Assembly (NCBI GenBank): GCA_016748015.1
Contig: JAAOMT010000706.1
Span: 754,679-804,395 of the forward strand
Source of the DNA: Geosiphon pyriformis
Taxonomy: Eukaryota > Glomeromycota > Glomeromycetes > Archaeosporales > Geosiphonaceae
Direction: 5' to 3'
DNA: 49,717 nt
In this document: piece by piece, positions 35,011-47,173 of the stretch
How the letters are laid out: the number at the start of each line of letters is the position of its first letter
Position numbering within the stretch: the stretch's first letter is position 1
Program-made: the position numbers and the translations under genes
The notes under the pieces: model-generated
The model's input: only the letters and a program-made list of their open reading frames with translations
Databases searched by the model: none
What the model was told of the DNA's origin: nothing

Positions 35011-36962
35011 TAAAAAATAAAATTAAATTATTTTAAATAGAATTAAAATCCAAAAACAGTCTTTTAATATTAAATTTATTTATAATATAAATTAAAATAT
35101 TATAATTTTATTATATTGTTTATTTAATTTAAATTTTATTAGATTTAATATTAAAATTAAGAAATTATTATAAAATTAATATTTTATAAATTATATTATT
35201 ATTTATAAAAAATTATGCATTTTATTTTCTTATTTTTATTTAATTACAATTAAACTTTTTAATTAAAACAATCAGTTTTTAAATAATAAATTTAATTTTT
35301 TATTATAATTTAAAACATTTAAATATTAACAAAATTAATTAAAAATTTAATTAAAATAGCCAAATTTTTTTTATTAATCTTTAAAAAATTGATTAAAGTT
35401 TTAATATTATAATATTAATATTATTACAATATTTAATTAATAAAACAATAATACAAACATAAAATAAAAATTTTAATAATAAAATTAAATCTTAAAAAAC
35501 TAAAAGTAATAATTTTGTAAACAATTATTAAGTAATTTAAATTTTAATATTAATAATAATATTAAAAATTTAAGATTTTTTATTAAATATAATATTTTCT
35601 TAATATATTAATTTAAAAAAAAATAAAAATAAAATCTTTTTTTGAATTATATATAATAATAAAATACTTTTAATAATAATTAAATTTAGATAATTTGAAA
35701 ATAAAACATGTTTAATTACAGATTTAAACAACTAAATTATTACTTTTAAAATTTATACAATTTAAAAAAATTAATTAACTTAACTTTAAATATATTATAA
35801 AAAATATATATATCTTTTTAGTAATTAAAAATTATTTTATAATTTATTATTTATATTTATCTTAAAATATAAAAAAACCAAATTTATTATATTTATTTTT
35901 TATTTTTATTTTTATTTATTTTAATTTAGTTTAAAAAAAATAATTAACAATAAATAATTATAATTTAACATAATATAATTTTATAAATGTTATTAATTTT
36001 GTTTTTTATTATATATTTTTTTGAAATTATTATTTTATATAGCTTTTTATTTGTTATTTTAATGCTTTAAATAGTATTATTTTTATAAGTTTGTATATTT
36101 TTTAATAAAAATTATTTTTTGTTTTTTAAAAAAAATATTTTAACATAAATTATTTAAATTTTATTTGCTTATATAAATTTTTTAGTTAATATTTAAAATA
36201 ATTTTTAAATTTGTATTAAAACAGCTTATCATTTTTAATTAATAATTTTATTTTTAAAAACCTATTTTGTTAATATTAATTGTGTTTTTTATAATTAAAT
36301 TATCTTAATTTTATTTATAATTTTTTTATTATATTTATAATGTAAATGTTTTCAATAATATGATTTTTACTTTAAAAATAATACATTATATAAAGTGGTC
36401 TTGCTAAATGTCTCAAAATTTTAACAAAACAATATGTATATATATTATTAAACAGCTAATAAGAAATTGTGAATAAATTTAAACTTTTATTTTATTTTAT
36501 AAGTGTACATTAGTCAATTAATCAAAATATAAAGTAAAAAGACAGAAAAGTTTCTCAAGTACAAATAAATTACTTAATTTTTTGAAAGAATAAATGTATA
36601 GATAATACTATTATTTAATTAATATCTTTTCATTTGTCAAATGCTCTCATTAAAATATCCAGGAAATGGTTTAAACTTATGTTTCAAAAAAACGATTGTT
36701 TTATCAAGTGAACCAAATAATCTTATCAAACCAATATTAACCAAATAATCAGTAATCAAAGAAATTTGACTTCTTATAAATTGTTTATATTCTACTTAAA
36801 GGCCTCATTGGGTAAATTGTTCAAGATTAATGAAAACTTATAAGTATTTTCGCCTTTTGTTATATACCCTATCCCGACCCTAATAAAATTAGCGATAACT
36901 CTCGAAAAGGGTTGATTGAATGGAATATTACATTAAAATAATTTAATAGGGTAAAAGTTAAG
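35011..36962. other. 1.95 kb AT-rich block downstream of the LINE fragment
   Basis: From 35011 to about 36380 the DNA is almost pure A/T, A-rich on the top strand at first and T-rich near the end. From about 36380 to 36962 composition becomes ordinary intergenic. No gene is seen; the last part is the 3' flank of the reverse-strand mitochondrial uL4 gene. Confidence 0.65.
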
Positions 36963-38140
36963 TCACTTTAAAAAATTACCAGGATTTATCAAGATATCCG
37001 ATTGTGGATATAAGATTCCTGAAGGTGTAGAATTGAATTCATTTATATGTTTTACAATAAAGGGTGATTCGTCGGGTTTTAATAAAAGCTCAAACTCCGT
37101 GACTGCTGCTCGATCGATTACCATCGCCTCATGTCGAAGAATGTTATAAACATCGGATGCTTCTAAAATTTCTTGCACGGTAAAATAATCCACCGTTTTT
37201 ATATTTCTGCAGGCAAGCTCAAAGTTTCTGGTCCTTGCAGTTGTGATAAATAAAATGGAATGACCAGATTTCCTCTCATCTACCAATTTGTCCCATGAAT
37301 GTTGATGAAGAACATCTATGAAGTATTTAGTCTTGTGCGAGTTCAGGATTAGATCATTTACAATGACTAGTTGATCTTGCATGTACTTGCTAGAAATTGC
37401 CGAGCGCAAGCCAAATTCACGGACTTTACGTTGAAGGTCAGTACGATGAGATCGTGGGTGAGGTCCGAAAGCGCGTCCACCTTGAAAATATAAGAATAGA
37501 ATTAGCCGATTTGAAATAAAATAAAGATACTTAGTTATCAAACAATCACCTCCTCTCCATTGTGGGGCCCTCCGGGAGCGCATTCTAGCTTTTCCTCTAC
37601 CCTTCTGGGGGAAGACCTTTCGAGACGTTCCACTCACTTCACTTCTATTTTTGGTTGAGTGTGTTCCTTGTCTCATCAAGTCTCGTTGCCATACTACGAC
37701 TCGATGTAAAAGATCACGTCTTAAGGGAGCGCCAAATACATGCCGATCCAGCTCAATGAGATCCGTTAAGCCATTTGTATAGAAATCATGAACCCAAGCT
37801 TGAAGTGTTCTTGAAAACGGAGATACAGCTGATTGAAATTAAAGAGCACATTTGATTTAAAGTTCCAAAAAGTTTTCGGGGACTTAAGAACTTCATTCAC
37901 TTGCCTTGTGGTCTTATTATAACTTCCCTCTCAGGAATTTGTGTGGCAAATTTTCTCGACAAGGGGAAAGATAGCTCCACAAGTCCAAAGACAATAAATT
38001 GAAATACCCTTAGTGGACTCACAATTTATGAAAAAAGAAAAGCATCATACCTGCATCCCATAGCGAACACCTTGCACACCTGCCTTCAGCAAACCTTTTG
38101 CAAGAACACTAGTTGGCAGAACTTTACAAAAGAAAGCCAT
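36963..38140 (-). CDS. mitochondrial large-subunit ribosomal protein uL4 (MRPL4)
   Basis: Four exons on the reverse strand: 38140-38051, 37974-37905, 37828-37550, 37480-36963, 318 aa. It is a structural protein of the mitochondrial 50S-like subunit. An N-terminal extension (MAFFCKVLPTSVLAKGLLKAG) is basic and Ser/Thr-containing, fitting a mitochondrial presequence. Family blocks: IPEREVIIRP, SPFSRTLQAWVHDF, the long basic loop KNRSEVSGTSRK with QKGRGKARMRSRRAPQWRGGG that threads into rRNA, then AFGPHPRSH and a C-terminal globular half. Intron 2 has a GC donor (CAAG then GCAAGT), the commonest non-GT donor; only that donor gives the conserved IIRP-x-AVSPFSRTL join. The gene ends INPGNFLK; a longer product through another intron cannot be excluded. 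It is divergent from APC2. Confidence 0.92.
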
Positions 38141-38292
38141 TTGAAAATTTGACAATCAAGTTTTTTTGATATTATATAACAATTGATATTCTTCGTGCAT
38201 GTCATTGTTCTGGCTCGATATGCATGGCGATTAAATTGTGTAAAAACAGATCTGTAAACTTTATTTTGCGAGCTCCTCAGCTAACTATAGAT
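38141..38292. promoter_or_regulatory. compact divergent promoter, uL4m / APC2
   Basis: Only 152 bp separate the uL4m ATG (38140, reverse) from the APC2 ATG chosen here (38293). If the upstream in-frame ATG at 38224 were used the gap would be 83 bp. Such a gap implies a shared bidirectional promoter. No clear TATA box can be assigned to either gene. Confidence 0.55.
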
Positions 38293-41200
38293 ATGGAAAA
38301 TTACGAGCAAAACTGGGAAAAAGCTATAAAATCGTTAAATGGCAACACAGCTGGATTCATGGGACTCCGTAACATGACAAAGGTTAACAATTGTTTTATG
38401 GTGTTTTACGAATACAGCATATATAAACTTATCTAAGCCACAGAAAACTCTTTTTATTTTTACTTAGGCATTTTTTACTGTAATGAATTGGATGGATCCC
38501 AACCGGTTTAAACCCAATCATTCTTACGGTAATCTTTCTATTGGCTTTTTGTTGACTACTATTATCAAAGTATTTATTATCATTTATATATTGATCAAAC
38601 ATGAAGGGATTCCGCAAGAAGTTCATGATAGCGTGAATATACTTTTAGGTACTCCATTAGAGCAGCGTTTGATTGAATGGTACTTAGGTATTTTAAAAAA
38701 ATTGTATATTCGCAATTAATTTCTCTATATAAGCGACAATATAATAGGGTGATTTGAATTTATAATTCAGATGCAGTGTATCAAGATTTTTCCAAGTTGT
38801 TTAATGAAAAGCTTCAGAGATGGCGTGATACTTGGAAGGTACACGATTATATTCTGAATTTCTTATTTTTAAAATTGATATTAATCAAGTTTTTCAAATA
38901 GAACTTTCGAGCTAACCATTCTTCAGACGATTCATTAGAGGTCTGGGTTGCGAAATCTTACACTGAGATCATATCTGAAATTCATTCACATTACAAGAAA
39001 TGTGAAACCCTATTTTTAATTTTGGCCAACCGGTATATATAATTTCTTTAAGTAATTCAGTTTTATCAAGTTTCAGTTTTTACCGTGAATTATATCTCTA
39101 AATGATCAAGCAGGACCGAAGCCATATTGCTATATGAATTACGATATAACACGATGCTGCATTCCTCACTCCAAGATCAGTCAAAACCTTATTCGGCGAC
39201 ATCATCTTCATTTAAAGAAATGACGAAATTAGTATATCGAAGAAATTATAAAATATTTGTGCAACTTCGGAAGAACCAGGTTTCATTACCTGGAACTTCT
39301 CTTTCCTATCTGAATAAGAAAGATAGTCCTCTCAATGAGAGCGAACTTTTTACTTGGAAATCGAAGGATGACTTGAATGCCATTGTCGCCTCCCAAGAGA
39401 AAGGTGACAATCGAATTGAACAACACGACTTAAGTATCGATGATACTAATCTCTCTAGCGACGAAGAGTCAGAAGAAAGTTGTGAAGAAGCGCAAAATTT
39501 TTCTTCTATTGAAGACATAACTACAGATTTTCGCACCTTCTTGGTGCTGTGTAAACAGTTGGATGAACTTGATCTTATCGTTCGTACAAAGGACATTTTG
39601 GAAGAATTGCTCTGTGAATTAATTGAAGAAAGAATTCAAAAAACTTGTGGAAAAGTTTTCGACAAACCACATTTACGTCGGTCTACCAATTGGCTTTATA
39701 GCTCCTTATATAGCTGGCTACAAGTTGTTCTTCTTCCAGAAATCCAAGCAAATACGGAAACTGCCAAAGGTATGATGACAAAGATTTACCAGTTTTTAAA
39801 TATGATCGAATAAATCTTTATTTTATCAAAAAGAGAAAATGACAAGGTGGTCGCAACGTTTGAATTACCATTTTTGTATGGTGTTTTGTGATCTAAGGTA
39901 ATTAACTCAATTCTTCATATTCAAAATATTTTTTAATTGAAATCTCTTTTCTTTATTAAATAGAATTTCACAAATGTTCGACTTGATTGTCGATTTTCCC
40001 GAATCTAAGCCAGCAATTGAGGATCTATTGGTTTCTATCATGAGTTTACTATCTTAAGCTCTTTGTTTTATATTTATTAACTTAACAATCCCTATTCATT
40101 AGATGTGTATGGATAAATTAGATCAAGATCATCGATATCGGCTGGTTCAATCCTTACACTCTTCGTAAATGTTATAAATCGTTTGCTTTTAATAAAGGAA
40201 TAAAACTTAATATTTGATTTATTCTTTAGGTTTCGTAAACGGCTGCTTATTCCTGGTGCTACTACAACAGATATTCTTAAGACCTACATATCCACAATAA
40301 AATGTCTCAGGTTATTGGATCCTCCCGGTGTTCTTCTAGAGAAAGTTACTAGTTCAATTCGTAGTTACTTGAGGTATATAATATTGCGTATAAGTTCCAA
40401 ACTTTCTATTTACTTGTATTTGTAATTTTTATTAAAACTTACCACAGAGGTCGTTCAGATACTGTGCAATGCCTAGTATCTTGTTGGATGGACGAAAAAA
40501 ATCCAAATAGTGAGCTGATTGAAGAACTCGGTAGGGCTACAATTCCAGTTCCAGATCACGAAGATGAGAATGCCGAATTCGATAACGATAATTGGGGCAC
40601 TTGGGTTCCTGATCCTATGGATGCTGGTCCAAGTATGAAGTTTATTTTTTAATGATATTTTTATACTTGCTCGTTCTCTGAAAGATTTTCAAATGTTTAT
40701 TATAGATTACAAATCTACAATCTATCGGTCGGCCGATATCACGAATATACTCATTAGCATATTTGATAATCCTGATGTCATCATAGAAGAAATTCAAAAA
40801 CAGATGGCTTATCGTCTATTGGCAATAACAGATTATGACACCACTAAAGAGGCATTAATTTTTAGTTGCTATTCTTTTGATTTTTTTAAAAACATTAATA
40901 TTCGAGTCAAGTTGATCAATACAGGTGGCAAAGCTCGAATTGTTTAAGCTTAGATTTGAGGAAACGAAGATGGCTCACACGGAGGTCATGATCAAAGATA
41001 TCGCTGATTCAAAGAGAATGGATAATCTTGTACACACGTGTGGATATCTTGCTCCCCAGCCATCAGATGGTACAGCTGCTAGTAATTCAGAGGAATCGGG
41101 GGAGGTTAGCAAACGATCCTGTCAATCTGTATATTATATAGTTACATTTATTATAATGGTTCGTGTTCTCGGAATGTCAGGCACCTCTTCACGCTCATAT

Positions 41201-42083
41201 CATATCCAAATTATTTTGGCCACCGCCCAAAAACGAAGAGCTTTTACCTCCAGATCCGATTCAAGAGTATGATATTGATTTCCTAAATATCATACAGTTG
41301 ACTGATTTTGTAAAACCTCCTAACAAGACTTTATTGAAGCATGGTATACAAATTCGAGGGAACCTACACAATTCATAAGCAGAGAAGAAAATTGGAATGG
41401 TTTCCTAATTTAGGGACAGTTGATTTAAAGATTGAACTCGAGGATCGAACGCTAGAGTTGAGCGTGGCACCTGTATATGCAACTATTATTTATCACTTTC
41501 AAAAACAAGGTTTGTCCCTGCGTAGATATTTTTCAGACAGCGTTTCTTGGATGAATTAATTGAAATAATGATGTTTATATCTACTATAAGAAACATGGTG
41601 GCTTGATGCGCTAGCTGATAAGATGAATATGGACCCAGCTAAGTTGCGAAAAAAAATACCATTCTGGATTGATCGTGGTGTACTAAAATCTGTCGGGCCG
41701 GATTTATGGAAATTATTGGAAAAGTCTGAAGGAACAAACGCCGGAGGTAAATAACATTTTTCTAGATATATATTGGAAAATCTTGCCGCTTCAATTTTTC
41801 TCGATTTTTAGCTTTCATATCCACTGACGAGTCAAACATCGCCATTCAAACCATCGAGCGAGAACGCCTGGATGAGCTTCGTGTATATTGGACATTTATT
41901 CAGACAATGCTCACGAATCTCGGCGCTTTATCGTTGGATCGCATTCACAATATGCTTATTACGGTGGTACAAACTCCACGATACACTGCCAAGGTGGATG
42001 AATTGAAAGAGTATTTGGGTTTATGTATGCGCGAAGAAAAGATAGAGCAAATTGGCAGCCTTTATCAATTAAAGGATCTCTAA
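38293..42083 (+). CDS. APC2: anaphase-promoting complex subunit 2 (cullin-like)
   Basis: Sixteen exons: 38293-38382, 38468-38687, 38771-38838, 38902-39032, 39114-39769, 39834-39897, 39964-40030, 40103-40164, 40230-40373, 40448-40632, 40706-40851, 40925-41104, 41181-41266, 41340-41509, 41591-41746, 41812-42083; 898 aa. APC2 is the cullin scaffold that, with the RING subunit APC11, forms the catalytic core of the APC/C ubiquitin ligase in mitosis. Family blocks: VDFPESKPAIEDL, RKRLLIPGATTTDIL, RGRSDTVQCLVSCWMDE at the start of the cullin homology domain, LELFKLRFEE, SKLFWPPP, RKLEWFPNLGTVDLKIELEDR, and a C-terminal winged helix ending EKIEQIGSLYQLKDL. An acidic linker sits in exon 5. Intron 11 uses a GC donor. 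The start could also be 38224 (921 aa); the extra residues are not conserved in pattern. Confidence 0.93.
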
Positions 42084-42300
42084 ATTTAAAGATATTTGAT
42101 AATGCTTTGAAAATAACTAAACAGAAATTAATATCACAGTGATAAATATGATCAGATAGTTTATAAATTCTACGATGATGAAAACAATTTAGGGTTTTAA
42201 CAAAAATTAACATATAGGCAAATAAAACAAACCTTTATTTTTTTAAGTGTGATCCAACTACAATCTAAGAATACGCAACAGGGAATATTACATATTTGGT

Positions 42301-42336
42301 GCAGCTCACGCGCTTTCTACGTGTGATCAGCCACGT
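42301..42336 (-). repeat. dispersed repeat motif, copy 2
   Basis: Its reverse complement contains GGCTGATCAC, GTAGAAAGCGC and GTGAGCTGC, matching 27634-27665 with a few changes. The block also has a nearby CACGTG palindrome at 42332-42337. It is the only GC-rich stretch in the surrounding AT-rich DNA, starting right after the APC2 3' flank. Confidence 0.6.
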
Positions 42337-42920
42337 GGTTTTTATATTTCAAACAATCTATTTAATAATTTATTTGTTACATTGAATAAACTTGATTTAT
42401 TTTATAAAAGTTTTTATTATAATATTATTTTTTATATAAGTACTGGTTAAAATTTATTATTATTATTGAAAGGACATTTTCTTCAAAATTAAGTTGATGC
42501 ATTGTAAAATAATAGTGTTAACCAACTCCCAAACTTTAGAATCAATTCTAAAGATTAGAAAAGTTGCCAAAAATTTTTTGGATTGACTTTATTTTTTTCA
42601 AATCAAAATAAATCTTAAAATTAAAATTGATAAAATATATTTGTATTAGTTAGTATTTATTTATTAAATGCAATACAATATTAAACATCTAATTTTAATA
42701 TAATGTTATATAATAAAATTTTCAAATAAATAAAGTGTTTCAATTCAATTTCTTTATTTAAAGATTATATCAAAATATGCAAAAAGAAAGAAATTTAATT
42801 TGAAACTAAAGTGAAAAATGTTTTTTAAAGTCAAAGTTTTATTATTTAAACTATATTTAACAATAGTTAAAACAGCATTTTTTTTGTCGGATTAAAAAAC
42901 TCAATAAAAGATTAACAATA

Positions 42921-42949
42921 ACAATAATAATAATAATAATAATAATAAT
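42921..42949. repeat. AAT trinucleotide microsatellite
   Basis: About nine AAT units after one ACA-containing imperfect unit, inside the AT-rich section downstream of APC2. Confidence 0.88.
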
Positions 42950-45165
42950 TTTGCATTTATATAATTAAATGTTCTTAAATACAGCTACAATTAAATTTAA
43001 CATTGTTGTTATTTAAAAATCTTTACTTTCAGCATTTTATAATTATTTTCGTTTTATTAGTAAGACATTAAAAATATTAAAAGAATAATATTTTAATGGT
43101 TTTAAGTCTATCTCGAAACTTTAATAGGTGGTAAAAAATTTGAGTATTTATCCCCATACCACTAAAAATAATAAATAAAAATTTTCCCCATATTATTTTG
43201 TTGATATCCGAATTTTGAAAACTGGAATTTGCTAAATTGAATTTTCTCTTCGATGAAAGAAGTAAAGTGATGTTAGTACCATTTTTGATAACGTTAATAA
43301 GACCTTTTTGATTTATGAATTTATTATGGATTACCTCACAATTATAAGTTTTCTTTAAGATCAAAACTCTTTGGAGTAAGAGTGAATGAATTATTAATTC
43401 TTTTATCCTTCAATTGATCCTTTCCGAAAAAGCTTTCTAAAAAATGGATGAAGTTTGTTCTAAACTTATATTACTTCTAAACTTTTTTTCAAATATTAAT
43501 TTTCAATGATTTGCTAGAGTAGATAAAAGATTTATGTTAAAGCCGTTAAAGAAGGATATGAAAGTTGCATTTGCACATTCTCGTTCGTGCATCTTATCAA
43601 AAGGTTAAATCAGGAAGTAGGTGGGAAATTCGAGTTTAGTATTTAATAATAATGTGCAAGGATGTGAAACCGAAATGGAAAGTTAAATTTCCTCTCAGAA
43701 TTTATTTAACTAGAAACGTTTTTAAAAAATTCTCTTGTTAATAGTATAGGTCTCCAATGTCGTATGAGCCTCGAGCCCTCTTTGGATGTACATATATAAA
43801 GTTAAGATGAATAGCATTGTTTCGTTTTTTGAGTAGCTACTGCAGTGGGAACTAGCCCAATGTAAATTTTCATTTTTTTTAACGTGATAATTTATCTTTA
43901 GTGTGTCAAGCAACCCGAAGTTCTTTATCGAAATGCTATTTTTTATGATTCACAGAAAACCAAGGTGATCAAGTCGCGGTCTTTCCCAAGGAGTGAAAAG
44001 CTTGGAAAAGCTGTCAATCAAATCTCAGCTTGCAAGCAGCTGCATTTACTATCCATTGAGTAATAAGGTTCAAAGAAAAATGGAAAAATCTCAAACATTT
44101 TCATAAAATTCTTAAAAGTTATGCATCTCTATGAAATTTTGATGACAAAAAACCTTTTAAAAGTGAATTACATACCCTAGAAAATTTAATTGAGGCTTCT
44201 TTTTTTTCTCTCCTTTTTTCATTGATTTAAAAGTTATTGGCTCTTTTAGCTGTTAGCCTTTGTGATAGGCTTTTAAATATCTTAAATAATTCATAAAGCT
44301 CAGTAGTTTCTTGGTAATTTTGAGATTAAGCAATAACAGTAAGTTTTGTTGAATCAAATTATCAAAAAATAATTCTATTTAAAAAACGTGAGTTAATCTA
44401 ATATGTATCTTGTAATTTTTATTATTAAATTTTGAATTAAATCAAATATATGAAAATGGTGATTATAATTCAATGTTTTAGAATTCAGTTATTAAAATTA
44501 AAAAGCTTCACTATTTTTAAATATAAAATAAAATAATGTATGTCAATATATTTGTGTAATAAAATCATTAATTCAATTTTTAATTGAAAAATTTCCAATT
44601 TTGAATTTTGGTTAGTATTACCATTTAAACTTTAAAATGATATATCTTTAGTATGCGAAAATATTATTTCAAAATGTTGAACGACAATTATAGTAAAACC
44701 TATGTATTCAAGCAAATTTTAACTCAATAATAAAGTTTTTAATTACTTAATACTTTTTAGGTGAGCAATGAGTTTTGCTTGATATTATTAGTCTCCCATT
44801 AAAGCTATAATGTGGTCTCCCATCTGGTAAAAAATATTTAAATCAATGAGATTGGTACCTCAATTAAAATACTTGATGAAATTTCAGGTTAGAACTTTTG
44901 ATTTTTATGTTCTATTAAAAACGCAACGACTGGATTTTTAAGCTTTCTAAAAATACGGGTATCATATATCAAATGAAATTTGTTCTTTTCTTTGAGAGCT
45001 CCATTAATTAATAGATTATCTAAAAAGCTCTCAAACAATTATTCAGATTGATAAAACAAGATAGCTAAAATCCCTATATTTAAGGGTTATGGACAATTAC
45101 TGTGACCACTAGAAATCAACAGAAAATATTGAGCGATAATTAAAGCCTAAATGACAGATGTAAAC

Positions 45166-46578
45166 CTATTTTAATTCATCTTTGTGCGTCTTGACAAAAT
45201 CTTCAAGAGATGTAGGAGAACGCCCAGTCAAAGCCTTAAAGTCATCAACTTCAACAAAGTTAGTTTTATTGGCTTTGACTAAGTCGTAAAACTCAATCAA
45301 GAGGTTGCGTTCGCTCTCGTCTAGTTGCTATTAAATTAAAAAGAATGAGGTTGTGTAAAATAAATTTGATTGAGCGGAAATGCAGCATTTACCTTGACTT
45401 TAGACAAAATCTTGCGAGCTTCCTCATTAGAAATATTTTCAAATTCAAGTTTACTACCGAGAACCTTTCCAATGCGCTCAGCCATTTCATGACCGCTTAG
45501 TGCTTCCTCACCTATAACATGATAAATAAATTAGTGAAACGAAAAGATTGCCGTTGCAAATCCTTGAGCTAAATCACGAACCCGTCAAGGTAATGGGTTT
45601 TCCATGATATTCTTTCAACTTTTCGGGATGAGCAAGCATAACACAGGCAGCCTCGGAAACATCTTTGAGAGCAGCGGGAGCGAACTTGCCATTATTAATT
45701 GGAATAGGAAGTTTGCCCTTTTTCATTTGTTCCTTGTAAAGAAGGATATTTTCAGTGTAAAAATTGGCACTAAAAACATGTAATTAGCGTTAAATTTTTC
45801 TCGAATAAATAGTTGAATTATATCTGAACTTTTGAATACCGCATAATAACAAGTTGTTCGAAGCTAGCGTGCTTGGCAGCTTTCTCAATCTCCAGAAAGT
45901 GCGCAATGTGAGGTTGCTCCTTAGGATCAGCGATATCGGTTGTAGCCGTTGAGATTAAGACGCAATTCTTGATACCAGCACTCTCACACGCTTTGATCAA
46001 ATTCTGAGAACGATGAACCTGATGAAAGCAAAGTTATATTGTTCATGTAAAAGGTTAATCTTAAAGTTGTTAAAATTTCTAAAACATTTCAATTACCTTA
46101 TCTTCCTTAGTCGGAGGGATTAAAACGACAATGTCGGCTAAAAGAATTCAAGAAAGTGCAGATCAATATGAGCAAGAAATGAAAGATTCAGAAACCGCCT
46201 TACCTTTAATCTTATCATTAAAATTATCAGAAGAGTCAAACTAAAAAAATTCCATTTACTGTTAAATAAAAACTCTTCAGCTAAAGTCGACTATCAGCAA
46301 TTATGACTACCTGGAAGACATGAACGCCTTTCTTTTCGAGTTCTTTACACTCATTTACGTTTTCGGCAGTTGCATAGATTTCTTTGACCTTTGCTTTGAA
46401 GCGAAAGTTCGAGACAAGTTGATTAGCGATTTCGTAACCAGTATAACCGTCGGCAGTTGTAATGAGGACGTTCTAAAATTTACGAATTCAACATCGGGAC
46501 GATTGCCAAGAACCAACAAGTTATTGGACAAAATAAGTGAGAAAATAAAAACAAATAGTAGCAAGAAACCTCAACCAT
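45166..46578 (-). CDS. NmrA-like NAD(P)-binding protein
   Basis: Eight exons on the reverse strand: 46578-46570, 46472-46311, 46240-46204, 46137-46097, 46018-45840, 45769-45582, 45511-45393, 45327-45166; 298 aa. Exon 1 is only 9 nt (Met-Val-Glu). The N-terminus NVLITTADGYTGYEIANQL is a Rossmann dinucleotide-binding strand and loop of the atypical SDR class. ADIVVLIPPT is beta-4, IKNCVLISTATTD the next strand, and FAPAALKDVSEAACVML the conserved block where NmrA-like proteins sense cofactor or bind substrate. The active-site Tyr-x-x-x-Lys of classical SDRs is not seen, as expected for NmrA members, which often act as redox sensors rather than enzymes. The C-terminal LTGRSPTSLEDFVKTHKDEL is typical. 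Divergent from the sHSP gene. A TATATAAAT element lies on its strand near 46701-46710, about 125 bp upstream. Confidence 0.9.
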
Positions 46579-46960
46579 TTTTATCCTACAGATTTAGAGG
46601 AAATCAAATGGGTTGTGTAGAACAGCAAAAATCTAGATGAGCTCTTTGAAAAGATGATGCTCTTGCAAAGACACACCTAGATTGGTTGAATTGGGGTTGA
46701 TATTTATATATTTTTGGATCCCATTCTTTTAAACCGATGATGCGATCTAGCTACATTTCGAAAGATATATTACTGTTAACAAAATATTAATCAGCTACAA
46801 AGTCTGATTGAAATAGAGTAAAACAGAATTTTGAGTTGCGAAGTTATCTTTGAGTCTTATCACTAATTTATCGTAGCAATTATATAATATTATGACAGAA
46901 TTAACGTCATGGTAACTGAATAAAAGTCACTTTCATGAGATTTTTATAATTAAATATTCG

Positions 46961-47097
46961 AAAGAAGACCTACTATACTTTTCGATCAATAGAGCTTCTT
47001 TTTCCCATTATACTCACACTTTCTCACACTCCAAAGAAGACCTACAATACTTTTCGATCAATAGAGCTTCTTTTTCTCATTATACTAACACTTTCTT
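46961..47097. repeat. tandem direct duplication upstream of the sHSP gene
   Basis: Two copies of about 65 bp (46961-47025 and 47033-47097), offset 72 bp, differing at only a few positions. Each copy contains AAAGAAGACCTAC, TTTTCGATCAATAGAGC and a CTTCTTTTT tract. The close match points to a recent duplication. Confidence 0.92.
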
Positions 47098-47113
47098 AAG
47101 TCATAATAATAGA

Positions 47114-47120
47114 TATAAAG
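47114..47120 (+). promoter_or_regulatory. probable TATA box of the sHSP gene
   Basis: TATAAAG, 54 bp upstream of the ATG and just after the duplicated block. Position and sequence fit a TATA element with a short 5' UTR, as is usual for heat-shock genes; not proven. Confidence 0.5.
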
Positions 47121-47173
47121 TTTTACACTCCCAGTCCTGCACAGGTATACGTGAATTTAGCAAAATAACCAAC

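Larger units (their letters stand above)
42084..45165. other. 3.1 kb convergent gene-free region
   Basis: Between the APC2 stop and the NmrA-like gene stop. Contains a dispersed repeat motif (42301-42336), a strongly AT-rich section (about 42350-43080) with an AAT microsatellite, and an ordinary AT-rich remainder. Frames 43077-43364 and 43722-43913 (reverse) have no domain and no plausible splice context. Confidence 0.55.
46579..47173. promoter_or_regulatory. divergent upstream region, NmrA-like / small heat-shock protein
   Basis: 595 bp between two start codons. It holds a TATA-like element for each gene and a tandem duplication of about 65 bp nearer the sHSP gene. Single GAA/TTC trinucleotides occur (for example TTCGAA at 46957-46962), but I see no properly spaced three-pentamer heat-shock element. 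Confidence 0.55.

Noticed and set aside
31300-36380. Inverted repeat formed by the two AT blocks around the LINE
   Set aside because: Opposite strand bias suggested it, but I found no G/C-containing anchors that pair in order, unlike the 2.9-6.5 kb case.
46957-46967. TTCGAAAGAAG as a heat-shock element
   Set aside because: The GAA/TTC units are not spaced as nGAAnnTTCn pentamers.
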